This document shows positions 19,731-31,529 of a stretch of DNA of 64,000 nucleotides, one piece after another; position 1 is the first letter of the stretch, and every line of letters begins with the position of its first letter. The position numbers were made by a program, and so were the translations under genes. The notes beneath the pieces were generated by a model. The model did not search any database, was not told the DNA's origin, and was given only the letters and a program-made list of their open reading frames with translations. Location of the stretch: positions 248,001 through 312,000 of the forward strand of contig JAGKQI010000048.1 in assembly GCA_018806915.1 (NCBI GenBank), read 5' to 3'. The DNA is from Phytophthora colocasiae. Its lineage: Eukaryota; Oomycota; Peronosporomycetes; Peronosporales; Peronosporaceae.

Positions 19731-20045
19731 AATGGAAGCAGAAAGTAGGGTCGATTGCCGTTCGATCCCTATTCCTCGAAATCTTCTACAACACAAGCCC
19801 TTGTGTCACATAGTCGTGATGTACCTGATAGCACAGCTTCTTCCCACCGTCACTTGAAACTCACCGACATTCGCCATCCACGCGTGAACGGCAGCGGAAT
19901 TCGGTGTTCTTGGCACGAACAGTTGATTGGTCTCTCTTCACACAGCCCGCAACTTGTCGATCTTATGACCCTGGGTTGCTCGATTCCGTTTCTCCGCTGT
20001 CTAAACTATACGCGTTTGCGTTTTAAAGTACTCTGCATTCGCATT

Positions 20046-20285
20046 TCAACGACAGACCGCAGCTTTCGGTATACGAAAGTCCCGCCACATTCCAACAATT
20101 CCATCGCGAATATCTTGAAAGTTGGAAACGCAGTTACCATTAAGATCCCATAGCTTGCAAAGTCCATCCTCGCTCGCCGTCACCACACCGCGTTCCCAAA
20201 ACGAAACATCCCAAATGCGCGCCGTGTGACCCCAAGATCGGAACACAGGAGAGTATTCACTCGCAAGCAACTCAGCGTGTGCGGT
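20046..20285 (-). pseudogene. WD40-repeat gene fragment joined to the NTPase tail
   Basis: Minus-strand frame open from the NTPase C-terminal region into GHTARIWDVSFW...GVVTASEDGLCKLWDLNG, a textbook WD40 blade, then about 25 more residues. The copy-1 tail instead ends in a KKRR-rich segment and a stop. Part of the same fragment, without the full blade, is at about 8290-8370 in unit 1. WDR6-like proteins have a similar SWGH...RIW start, but the assignment is only suggestive. Confidence 0.65.
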
Positions 20286-20637
20286 GGCGCAACGTTTAGT
20301 GGCGGTTGTTTCCTTTTCCGGCGCTTTTGCTACCGGTGCTTTCATCACCTTCATGCCTTTCATCATGATGCGAAGTTGTTCGTCTTTCGGCATGGCGCGA
20401 GAGAGCCTCCACAGCTTACCAGTTTCGGCACAGTCACGCTGTTCCAGGTCGCCATCAACCATAGCCTCGGCCGGCCACGCGTACTTCGCAATCCTAGCTA
20501 GACTTTTAGCCACCTCCTCATCCAGAAATGGGAACGCTTTGGGAGTAAGTGATCGAAAGCAAACCGTGTACAGCTTCTTCTCCAGAACAGCCACATCCTT
20601 CACTTCAGTGTTCATCGTCTTTTACGTACCCTTCACC

Positions 20638-21193
20638 CAGGGTTTGGTAATTTTCCGTAACTATTGCCGATATTGGCAATATCATATTGCCATAATTTAT
20701 TGCTCCTCAACCCCAATAACATGCAATTTTTTACACAGGTCAATCTTGGCTATAGCCAAATGTCGTTGACATGTGTGGTTGTTTTGGCAATGGATGGTAG
20801 CGAGAACTATCGCCAAACGGGTGGTGTGGCCATGTTTGCACACAGGGCACACGGGTTATTACAGTTGCTTGTCATTTCCTAACTGAAATATATTATATCA
20901 GTTGATTTGTGTGTTGTATGTATGATGTCGAGGAATTCGGACTATGACTTGTGTGTGTTGGTTGGAGAGGTTGGACGCGGTGGGAGTGGTTCTCGAGGTA
21001 ACCTCCTGAATCCAGGCGCATCGACAGCAACCAACTCGTTCAAAAACTCATGAGAAAAGACGACATAGTGTCACATATTCATGTGACCTACTGACTTGGT
21101 TGACATTGTCGAAAAAATTGGCAATAACTCAATTATTTATTGGCTTGGATGAAGGCCTCCAATCCGTATGATATTGTATTTTTCCTATCCCTG
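20638..21193. mobile_element. Non-autonomous hAT-type MITE, 556 bp
   Basis: Starts CAGGGTTTGG, and its other end reads CAGGGATAGG on the opposite strand. Flanked by CCTTCACC at 20630-20637 and 21194-21201 (8 bp). Copy 1 of the host gene has a single uninterrupted CCTTCACC site at the matching place. There is no coding capacity; the interior is AT-rich. Confidence 0.92.
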
Positions 21194-21415
21194 CCTTCAC
21201 CTGCACCGATTTTGCTGCCACTGGACTGGTCGCCGTTGATGCTCCCGTCTTCTTAGGAGGAAAGTTATCAACCAGGGTACTGGCATAGATAAACTTAAAC
21301 CGGTTTTCACTTTGCGGGATTTCTCGCTCGCTGAGGTCCATCCGGATGACGTCGTCAACATCTCTGCTACCCAGGCGATTTCCAGCAACCTTCAAAATGA
21401 ATGGGCAGGTACATT

Positions 21416-23806
21416 CTCCAGAATTTGCAGGACGTTGAACCCATCGGTCAGGTTTCTACAGGACGAAATGTCCTGCAAAATCCAAATGGAAAGCAGCACA
21501 ATCAGAAATAAGCAGGCGCTCACTATTGGTCTGATTCATAAACACTTTCGACAACTTTTGCAGGACAACCGTCCAGTGATTTCTGTATACAGTTTTCTAT
21601 ACAAGTTCATTTTATTATTAGCAACGCGATGACAAGTGTTGACTGGGAGGATCTGACACGGCAAGTCACGGAGATACAGCGGAACACCGTCAGTACTCGA
21701 TCGCGCGCAGTGTACCAGAACTCGTACTGCAGATTCATCGCGTGGATTGTTCTCTACAAGCCGGTACTCATCCCTCGCGTTTTCTGAGAGCCTTGAGACG
21801 TGTCAGGCTTTCTCCATCAAACAACCTGAGAACGCATAAAACCTCTGCTGAACAGGGACGAATTAAACCCTCCACTTATCTTTGACAGCCTAGACATCGA
21901 CATCATTGGCGCTTGGTTATTGACACTTGAGAAGGCGGATGGGACTGCTCTCAGCTACGCAGCACTGAACACACACAGAGCGGGACTTTTTAATTTGTTT
22001 CGCGACTACGGTCGAGAAATTCCGGCTGCATTAGAGAAAAAGTTACAGAAGTACTTCAAAGGCTTGAAGCGAGATCGAGCCACCGCTGCTGCTCGTGGAG
22101 AAATCCAAGCGAAAACCGGCAAGGACCCACTCTCATTTCAGCTTTACTCCTTTTGTGTGAGGAATTGTTCAAGCACCCGTCCAAAGACATGATTTTTGCG
22201 CGAACATACATGATTATTGCTTGGAATCTAATGTGCAGGTCCGCTAATGCGTTTGGCGTTCGGCACGGTCACATGGAGTGGAGTGGCGATGCTCTTTGTA
22301 TTTACTTTGCTCACCAAAAGAATGACCAGGAAGGATCCAGACCTCGAGACCCAAGACACATTTACGCCAATCCGTTCGAGCCAAACAATTTGCCCGGTTC
22401 TTGCTATTGCCATGTTTTGGGGCGACTTCTACGTTTGATGGTGGCGACCTGCTAGTTTCCTGGTTCTAATCAATATGAGCGTTTCCGCAAATGCCTACGG
22501 CGATTACTAGAAGGTGGTGAAGCGGCAAAGGAATTACACCGGCGTGGTGTGAACGCGGATGATCTCGGTACCCATTCAATGCGGAAAGGAGCCGCAACGT
22601 ACTGCGCTTCCGGGTCGACAGCATGTCCATCGTCGACTGCTGTACATTTAAGAGCAGGATGGTCACTAGGTGGTGTTCAAAACACATATCTACGCTACGA
22701 AGCGGCTGGAGACATGCATGTAGGAAGGACTGTGGCGGGACTTCCTACTGGAAGTCATGGATTTGCTGTTCTCCCACCGCATTTCGCTGAACGAAACGAG
22801 CTTATCGAACGTGCTGTTGCGTGCGTTTTTCCTGAGCTTCCCTCTCACTTAGTATACGTTGGAGAATTTTGTTTAGCTTCACTGGTTTATCATGCGCCGT
22901 ATCTACGAAGGACGTTAACGCCGAAGCACCCGCTATTGGAGACACCATTATTCCAGCATCCATCTCTTGTTGCAAATCTGACCGATAAAGTTTGCGGTGT
23001 AGACGATATGAGTTATCGTCTACAGGCAACGGGTGTACCGCCTCATGTTGCTATATTACGTGAAATGAAGTCACTACTGGAAGTAACTCTTAAAACCGTC
23101 GAGCATATTGATGCCTCACGAACTGCGACTGTAGAAGGATATTATGGGCGAACTGGAGCAACGGGCAATTGGAGCAGGTGTCGTGACATTTGACGGACTC
23201 GATAGTGCATTGAAACGATGTCTAGAAGCAGCAGGGGTTTCCACTTTGGTTGAGAAGTTGACGACAAAACCACAACAGAACGATCTCCACACGGATAGCA
23301 TCTCTTCTACTCCTACATACTTCTGGGAGGCTGTTTCCGGCGAGTTCCGTCGGACTTCAAACTTCCGGACTGCACGGTTGCAATGCTGTGGGTCCTGTGG
23401 CAATGTGGTAACGCCATCAAAAGAATACCTCCTCTGCGGGTGCTTGATGGACGCGATATGCCAAACAGAAATCAACAGAAACGACTTAGTGATGCTCGAT
23501 ACCTAATGCGCAAAGTAGAGGATGAAGCAAAGCGTACCGGGACCTGGCGCTCTCACCAGAGCGTAGAGGAAGCCGTTGAAACCTTCGCTGCGTGTGCGAA
23601 GAGCGTCACTGTCCCAGAACTGACGGGAAGAAGCCGTAAACGCCGCCGAGGCCAGCTCACCTGGATTACCGTCGTGGCACTGCAACGCAGAGCTCAACTA
23701 CATCACTGATGTGATTGGATGAAAACTACTCCATATAACAATAGCATTGGTTAAAATAACACATTCTCCATGTCCTGCAACTGTCCTGCAAATTCCGTCT
23801 AACAAT
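21416..23806 (+). mobile_element. Crypton-like tyrosine recombinase element, about 2.4 kb
   Basis: Present in NTPase copy 2 and absent at the matching point of copy 1, which gives the borders to within a few bases. CATT occurs at both junctions (21412-21415, 23807-23810). The motif TTTGCAGGAC is found at the left end and inverted at the right end. It encodes a tyrosine recombinase and no reverse transcriptase, which points to Crypton rather than DIRS. Confidence 0.85.
21629..23709 (+). pseudogene. Crypton-type tyrosine recombinase, decayed
   Basis: The N-terminal core-binding region (STRSRAVYQNSYCRFIAWI) starts at 21629. The next pieces are 21920-22192 (SYAALNTHRAGLFNLFRDYG), 22153-22455 and 22456-23193. 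Catalytic residues are recognisable: Arg in NLMCRSANAFGVRHGH, HxxR in GTHSMRKGAATYC, Trp in RAGWSLGGVQ and Tyr in NTYLRYE. The C-terminus (23383-23709) holds a MLWVLWQCGNAIKRIPPLR segment like the GCR1-type DNA-binding domain found in Cryptons. In-frame stops (21788, 22453) and frame changes (near 22160, 23150, 23440) show it is dead. A short intron around 21760-21880 is possible but not proved. Confidence 0.8.
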
Positions 23807-26080
23807 CATTTCGCTGTCGCCGCCCGCGAAAACCCGCAATCTTCTGGAAACCGATTCTTCACTTGGATCGGGATCAGTGACACCTCCCCTGTCCCCTTCT
23901 TAAATATCGGAATCAGCAGATCCGCGCCATGCTGGTTCGGTGGGAAAACGCCAGCGGCCCGACGCCCAAGCAAAAACCACAGAGTCTCCTCATTCGGCTC
24001 ACCTATCAACGGCACGAAGTGAGTGTACCCCACGTACCACCCCTCCCACTTCGTTAGCCATTCCGCAAAAGCTTTTGTTTCATCGTTTGTAGACTTCGAA
24101 TCCCCTTTGTTGATGATTGGCATATCCCCAACTCCTAGCACTTTCAAAAACTTCTGTAGCGGCACAAATTCACCGATAAATGCTTTCTGTAGATGGCCCA
24201 TGCTATCAGACTCCACACACTTGTCCATGGCGAGTAACATCACAATACGAGCAACCATGTCACCAATCCCACCCGTATCCAGTGTTTCACTTAAGATCAG
24301 CTTGCTGAGCTGGGGTAACATGTACTTGGCTAGTGCACCATCGAGCGCGTGCCACACTTTAGTCGCTCCGAAGGTAAGGACGGGATCCGAGTCGTAGTTA
24401 CTTAAGAAACCATCACGCTCATAGTTCACATACGCCAAAATCGCCATGAAATCTGCAACCACACGGGATGACAACGTCGACGTCAAGTACGGCCGCACAC
24501 CCAATCGGCACAACATGGCTGCGACACCAAACATCGTGTCAGCGGTGTAGCTCGTCTCAAGGTCGGGGTCCTTCCCCAGCATCAGCTTTGTAGCGGCAAC
24601 ATTGATCACTCCCATCTTATCATTTAGAGGTGAGCAGTACCATAACGGACGTCCCATGCGCCTCAACGACTGCCAAGCATCGCTATCGTCTCTTACTGCT
24701 CGTTTGTACACAATCATCTCGTCATCCATCGAAAGCTCAGTCTCCCCTTGTATCTTGGATGCGCCGCTGCTCTCCTTTTGCTCTTCCTCCTCCTGCAATC
24801 TTGGACGCTTTTCTCGGCAGTATTGTTCCCAAATTGCGTCCATCGTATGCGTTAGCACAAATGGTGAAAACAATATTTTGTTCCCAGTCTTTCCATCTCC
24901 TCGAGAAGATCGGTCGAACGCTTCAGGAGGAGACAAGTCGACAATTCGCGAGTTTGTGTCGACTACTACCCCGAAGATTCCACCCTCCGTGCTGATACTT
25001 TTGTTTGCCAAACAAAGCCCATGCCGCAATTTATGAAAATTGTCCAACTCGTTGTTGTTGAAGAGGCTCCTCGCCTCGTCGAACACTATCACCACCATCC
25101 TTTTTCGCTGCTGGTTCGTCTTATGGTTGCAGGATTTAAAAGTCTCGAGCTTTTCTGTCACAATACCATCCGTTGTCATATCCGTGAAAAGTCCCAACCA
25201 TTCCGTCTGTACAGTGTTCCAGTTCACCATCGCATAGTAAAATATCGCCTTCAACTTGTTGGCAATGCTCGCATCACTAGCTTCGTTCGGAAACAGCCAA
25301 TCACACAGTTTGGGTGTAGCCTTGGGATACCTCGTCGAGTTCAGCCCACACATACACATGTACAGCACTTTCATGTCCAAGATTTGATCGTCTTGTGCCT
25401 TGATCGCGAGCTCCTGAAGCATCCGACTCTTTCCGAAGCCGGAGCTCTGCGCGACCGCCACATATGGAGCCACAAAATCGCCTGGCGCTTCAGTGTACTC
25501 ATGGAAGCACCTCCGAAGATACTCAGAAAACTTGATGTGCGCATCACCAACGTACGCATACTTGAGCTGTTTAATTTCTTCTGGCGTCTGGACTCGAGAT
25601 CGAGCGACTTTTGACTTGTATTTGTCAATGAGCGCTCGAGCCGCTGCGGCTGCGACAATAACGTCTTGATCTTTCTGAAGGTCGTAGACATCCTCGAGTT
25701 TTGTCTTGATAGTGATCGTGATTTCAACCTTGTTGTCTTGAAGCTTGTTTGCGTCGATGTAATCTCTCATGTTTTTCGGCGTAACGACCACTGCCTGTTT
25801 CACCTCCATCGTGCTGCCAACCTCCAATTGTAATCGCTCGTAGATCGTTTTGTTCACGAAATCTGCCATCGCCTGCGGGTCAAGCTGACCCTGTCTAGAG
25901 TCCTATACCCATAAACACACACAACAGAGGTTACCAGACGAAGTTAGCAGGGAGAAAAGCAAATATATAGCAAACCTGTTCGGATGCAGGAGGGATCATC
26001 TCGTTTCCACGACCTTCTTCTTCTTTGACTAGTTGATTTTTGTGATTGAACAGGACATTGAATATTGAGTTTAACCCTGC

Positions 26081-26160
26081 CTATTTTCCTGGAATTTATT
26101 CAAGAGATTGTGATCATCTCCTCAATAGATTGGAAATTGCCCAGATTGAGTTACACAGAC
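26081..26160. other. Short spacer
   Basis: Between the promoter flank of NTPase copy 2 and the 3' end of the transporter pseudogene. Nothing recognised. Confidence 0.5.
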
Positions 26161-27844
26161 TTAAGACGCGTTGTCAACACTAGCAGCCCTTGCCTCCAGC
26201 GATGATAAGACACGACGTGCTGTCGACATGGCCATGATGTTGGTCATAAGAGACCACACAAAGGCGAACGTAAGGTAAGCCACCGTAAGAGCTCCCATGA
26301 TCTTGCTGCTGCCTCCCGTCCGTAGAAGCTCCTGCGTCTCTTCCTTCTGCTTAGGTAGGAAGATCAGGAAGACCCACGAGAAGGCCGTCATAGCGTACAT
26401 GATGATCACCGCGTACGTGATGTCCGTACGGATCGACTTGTCATCCTCTTGAATACGTTCCGTAGTCAGATCGAACGGTTGATCGATCACCAAAGTCATA
26501 GCAGTAGCAAAGGGCGTCGACAGGTTGGAAACCATCGTGATGAGACCGGACTACACGGATGAGATCCGAGCACGTATCAACTCGGACGCATCGTCACCTG
26601 CCGGCAAATACGTTATGCTCATGTTCGTTGCTGCTGTGGGTTACGTGCTGTCGGACGTCTGTGCTGATAGTATTGTGGTGGATTTCGCTCAACGTGAGCC
26701 CCTTGAGACCCGTGGCAAGACCCAGTCTGCAATTTATGCTACCCGCACGGCGTTTGTCATTGTGGGTGAGCTGTTCACCGGTTTTTGCTTCAATGGTGAA
26801 GAATATGGCGGTGACTTCGACTTCTCCATCACTTTTTCTCAATTGATGATCATCCTGGCTGTCCTAACAGCACCAGTGATTCCTATGACCTGGTTCTTCA
26901 TCAAGGAAGAGAAGAAGCCTCGTGTCAACCTCAAGGAATACATGAAGGAACTCTGGGAGTTGATCCAGAAGCGCGCGATGTACCAAGTCATTTTCTTCAA
27001 CTTCTTTCAGGGTATGTTCTCCAGTATCTCGTACACTGCCAGTTCTCCTGTATATGGTCAGTGTCACGCCGATCAACAGTACACTCAGTGATATCTTCGG
27101 TAATTTGCTCTTTATGGCCGGTATCACGGTGACATCCAAATGGGAGCTACACTGGAACTGGCGTTGGATGATCGTCTTCACTGGAGTGTTTGTCATGGTT
27201 GTAGATGGTATTACCACGTTCATCACGGTCTGGGACGTCTTCCGTAGTCAATGGTTCTGGCTCGGTCTGCCTGTGGCGGTACAACTCCCGTACGGTGTTG
27301 GCTGGATCATCGTTGAGCTGTCGGGTATCGGCAATGACGCCGGTTTGACGTCACGGTCGGAAGAAACCGTGTAGTACGGATCATCGGGCATACACGCCAT
27401 GATGAGCAGTGCAATAAGGCAGATGACCCAACCGACAACCATCCACGGACGACGACGGTATCCCCATAGAGGAACACAGTCGGACAGGATACCGTAGAAG
27501 CACTTGAAGCTCCAGGGAAGCACCACCAACGTTTGCGCAGTCGTCACTTGAGTACCAGAAGCATTGAGGAAGTTCTGCAGGAACGGGTAGATCGTAGCCG
27601 GTAGAACGCCGTAGTTGAGGCCGACGGCAGCGTACTGGACCAGTAGACCGAGACTGTCCTTGCTCTTGAGGTCTGGAGCGCCACCTTCACGCAGAGCTCC
27701 TCCTTCAATGCCGGTCGGGTCGGGTGTCTTGACCGTCGAGTAGTGGTTGCCGTCCTCAATGTCCTTGGGCTGTGAGGTGCCGCTAACGAACGACAATCGA
27801 CCGGGTAGATCAGCTTTGGCAGCGCCGTGGAGTGGAGTTGTCAT
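26161..27844 (-). pseudogene. BT1-family transporter A, middle third inverted
   Basis: The N-terminal part (27844-27338, minus) runs from the ATG to about SSDRDVKPA. The middle (26539-27337) lies on the plus strand, from DYTDEIRARI to VELSGIGN. The C-terminal part (26538-26161) is minus again, from LITMVSNL. The order matches transporter B (46630) exactly, except that the middle piece is flipped and 13-14 bp are missing at one junction. The plus-strand middle also has an 8-bp deletion (near 27055) that shifts the frame, and the tail after IMAM is shifted. BT1 proteins are 12-helix MFS-type carriers for folate or pterins at the plasma membrane. This copy cannot make one. Confidence 0.9.
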
Positions 27845-28795
27845 GCTTTATTGTTGGGAACGACTTAAGCTGCTGAGATGAAATTGCGAAGTAGGTGGCC
27901 GTGCAGAAGACGTCTCGTAGCTGCCGAAGGGGGCGTTGGAGGTTCGAGAACAGGCTTGCGGAAACGTTGCAGTGCATGATGGGCGTTGCCCGCAGATCCA
28001 GCGATAAAGATTGAGGAACCGCACGCTGTGGACAACACTTTGGCCGGATAATGTGAGGATGCAGGCCGCATCATGCGGGAATGATTGGTTTGCCCCAAAA
28101 TTGTGCTACAGTGTATTAGTCACTCCTTCAAAGTACATGTACGTAGATTGAATAAGTTTGCAGCCTTCAAGTGAAAGGTAGATAGATAGTCATGTTATTG
28201 TGCACTATGGTTGAAGATGGATTTTAATCAAACAGACGTGATACCCGTGACCCTGACATATCGTGGGGCGTTGCCTGATGTCAAAGCTGTGACTCACATA
28301 ACCTTGCACTCATCTAGAGCCTGAAGACAACCTCCTTCTGCGTTGTGCTGGGACGAAGGATGCGCGAGTGGCATGATGAATGATCACTGGTTCCATTCAC
28401 TTTCATTCGCATGGTGCACATCTCCAACTCTGCGTGCATTAAATACAAAATCAATCGAATGCGCGGAACTACGAGGTTGCTAAAACGATTGCTGTGAATG
28501 CGAAGGGTGCTTTTAAAACGCGTGCTGGTCTAGCCAGGTGTAGCAATAAGTCAGAGCATTGAGTGAATGAATCTAAACTTATTTCTTCTAAAATGTTGTG
28601 TAAACCGCCGACATGTAAATGAATGCAAAAGGTATCAGAACCAAATCCTGGTACCTGTAGTACAGGAGCCTGGAGTGAAGGCCCTTGACAGCTCGAATTT
28701 CGGTCGCCTGTACCAAGTCGGCCGATCCGTGGAGAACGGCGTGGCTGTGAAGTTTGCATTGCCCTGGCGTAGTATACGTAGGTCGTTTGTACTGG
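27845..28795. other. Intergenic, no gene seen
   Basis: Short frames only, without motifs. Probably promoter remains of transporter A near 27850-28100, then unique AT-richer sequence up to the MULE target site. Confidence 0.55.
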
Positions 28796-28804
28796 TTATT
28801 CTAT
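28796..28804. repeat. MULE 2 target-site duplication, left copy
   Basis: TTATTCTAT, identical to 33018-33026. Confidence 0.9.
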
Positions 28805-29002
28805 GGAAATGCCTACTGTCACAAATTATTTGTGCCGTAAAACGGCCTGATTTGGAATACCGCCAACACCGGTATTTCAGTTTTTAAAATTCTGATTTTT
28901 TCAAATTTCGATCGGCCAGCAACCACTGGCTTTCATTTGTTCGATCCCCCCCGATAGCACCGTTAAATTGCGCGCTTCTCGGCCCCTTGCTACAAGTCCA
29001 CG

Positions 29003-31010
29003 ATGGCCACGACAAAGCCCAAGAAGCGGAAGTATAGTAGTGAGAACGATGACAGAGATCATCAGGAGCCTGTCCAGTCGTTTGACACTTTCGATGGCGT
29101 GTTTTCGTCGTGGGAAGCGTTTCAGTCTGCGTTTGACAAGTACGTTTTGGCCTTATATGATTCCAGCTGCTTTCAATAGTACGAGGTTTAAGACAATACT
29201 TGTTTGCTACAGGTACAAAGAGGACACTCACCAGCTCTACAAGATCCGGTCGACGATATCCGTCAAGACCGGAATAGGTCGCGAGCTGCACAGGCAGCAA
29301 AGAGGGGTACCAGAGCGGAACTTTGGGGCGAGGAACTTGGCTCTTACGCAAAGTACTTCATCTGCACACATGGCTGGGAGTTTAAGCCACGTGGAAAAGG
29401 GACGCGGACAAACCATCGTATTCGATCAACGGGGTGTCCGGCGAAGCTGAATGCAAATCTATTCAAGGACAAGGATGATAATACTTTTAAGGTGCGAGTC
29501 ACAGTCCATAACGCCGGTCACAACCACGACGTCAACGGGAACGTCTATTACTCTTATCCGGAGGCGCGGAAAATCAATTCCCCTGGCACACAAAGCGTCG
29601 TGAAGACCCTTATTCAAGGTACATTGTGAATGCTCTGAACGTCGTCGGTATCTAATAGTTTATTTTGGATTACAGGAGGCTCAAAGAAGAAGAAGATTTT
29701 ACGTTATCTAAAGGAGGTCTCCGGTAAGCCTATTTTACCAAAGGACGTGAAAAATCTTATTGCCAAGATGCGGCGTGAAACCTACACTTCGGAAAATGAC
29801 AACGTTCGAGTCTCGCAATTGCTTCGTGATTTTAGCGAAGGTCCAGGCAATGCTGTCAACGTATTCAGAGATTCTACAACAGGGTTGACCTCGTGTATCA
29901 CCTTTCAGACTGCATTTATGCGTAGGATGACTCGAAAGTTTCCTGAAGCCCTCTGTGTTGATGCTACGTACGGCACCAACATCAATCGGTAATAATTGGT
30001 GTAGCTTTCACAAGGTTATCGGATCACCAACTAATTTATATGTTGAATTTGTAGTTACCGCTTGTTCAGCTTCATGGTCACCGATAAATTTGGCTGTGGC
30101 AAATTTTCACAGCATTCTTTGGTGGATGGAGAAAGCAGATCGAATATGGAGTGCGCTGTTTCTGCATTCAAAGAAAACAATCCGGCTTGGCGTGAGGTGA
30201 AGGTAATTATCATCGACAAAGATTTCACTGAGCTGGCTCTGCTGAAAGATGAATTCCCGAATGTTACGGTTATTCTTTGTCAATTTCACGTTATTGATTA
30301 CTTGAAGCGGGAGGTGAGCAAGAAGAACTATGGATTTTCGAACTTTGAGAAGACACATGTGAAGAACCTGCTGACGCTAATGGTTTGTGCGGCAACTGAG
30401 GAGTCATTCGGTCACTACCTTTCTGCACTACAGAAGCTATGTGAAACAAGACCTGTATTCATGGATTATTTGGAGAAAAATTGGTTGAAATGCAAGGGGT
30501 TATGGTGCACTTTTAAGCGTGGCAATATTCCGCATCTTGATAACAATACGAACAATCGTTTGGAAGCGAGCTGGGGTGCAGCAAAGGACATTTTGCACAG
30601 ACACATGGCAATGGATGAGTGCATCGACCACTTGCTCTTCCTGCAGCAGTCCGCAGAGGATGAATATAGCGCCAAAGTGAAACGTGTCGGATTTCGATTC
30701 AACCAGCGCTATGACGCCGAAATGAGCGTGTTAGCAAAGCTCGCCACTCACCACGCCTGTGATTTGGTAGAAGGCCAGTACACAGCCTGTCGTGCGGAAA
30801 GCTACTCTATCTCCGCGCTGATGAAGTCAGTCCCAGTTACGTCACCCTGACAAGTCATAAAATCCACGGTGCAACATTCGCTGTCAGTGTGCTGGAAAAC
30901 AAGTGTAGCTGCAGTTTTCACCAGACGGTGCTACTACCGTGCTGCCACATCATGTTTTTTGAGGCTCCAAATGAAGAATTTCGGTCTGTCATACTGCAAT
31001 ACGATTGTAT
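29003..31010 (+). pseudogene. MULE 2 transposase with SWIM finger, introns and frameshifts
   Basis: Starts ATG 29003 with a Lys-rich NLS-like KPKKRKY. Introns fit at 29140-29212, 29619-29675 and 29989-30054 (all GT-AG) and the joined frame makes sense each time. A FAR1/ZSWIM-like N-domain (IRSTGCPAKLNANLF, HNHDVNG) is followed by the MULE core: CVDATYGTN, VIIIDKDFTE and LCQFHVIDYLK, then NNRLEASWGAAK. A C-terminal SWIM finger (CSCSFHQTVLLPCCHIM, about 30910-30960) is one frame off after 30835, and another frame change is near 29270. At least two single-base lesions are present unless they are sequence errors. It would cut and paste the element via the TIRs. Confidence 0.85.
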
Positions 31011-31529
31011 CCCCGGAGAGATGGCTAATTGGTGACAAGGACTCCGATGACGAAGGCACAATTTCTATCTTTACTGTCAGAGACGTCGACGCTTCTACTA
31101 CACGTACTCTCGGGCACAATGAAAAGTATCGGGCTGGGTTTGCTGTTTGCCAAAAACTTGCCGAAGTTATCGCTGATAAAGGCACTCGGAGTTTCAACAA
31201 GTGGCTGAGTTACCTTACTAAGGTCGAAAGCATCGCAAGACTCGACAATGTGGTCCCTCTGTCCTCCACAAGTGTCCACAGTGATCAATAGTACTGGTGG
31301 TTTGTGGACCTACAACCAACACTGTTAGAGTTTGTGACCCTAACACCAACTCTCCCGGTGTTTGTGATCAAGTCACCAACTCTTATAGTATTTGTGACCC
31401 AGTTGCTTGTGTTTCCAATGTTGATGAAACTGAACCCGGTCCACCACTGTCACTACTTCAGCATTAGCTAGTGGAAATGTTGGCGACCAAGTACCAGACA
31501 CGCAAACCAATCGTGAAGAGACTCACGTA

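Larger units (their letters stand above)
20286..25869 (-). pseudogene. NTPase-nuclease copy 2, broken by two transposons
   Basis: Body 25869-23806 (687 codons) matches copy 1 closely. It includes the Walker A-like SSGFGKSRM and Walker B-like VIVFDEA, and keeps the IPIQVKN nuclease motif that copy 1 lacks. It then meets a stop in the Crypton-like insertion. The next piece is at 21202-21415, and after a MITE the C-terminal piece is at 20286-20629, in which the end is fused to a WD40 fragment. Small in-frame differences to copy 1 (a KQA insertion near residue 24, a few residues near 90-100) show some divergence since duplication. A truncated NTPase with an intact nuclease motif might still be made from the 5' part. 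Confidence 0.85.
11681..26080 (-). repeat. Tandem segmental duplication, unit 2, expanded by insertions
   Basis: Block A' (11681-11760), block B' (19731-20121) and the second NTPase gene (20286-25869) repeat unit 1. Between A' and B' sits the DIRS element, and within the gene sit a MITE and a Crypton-like element. Without insertions the unit would be close to the size of unit 1. Confidence 0.8.

Noticed and set aside
28469..28887. Small frames left of MULE 2
   Set aside because: No motif, no paralog; they end within the TIR.
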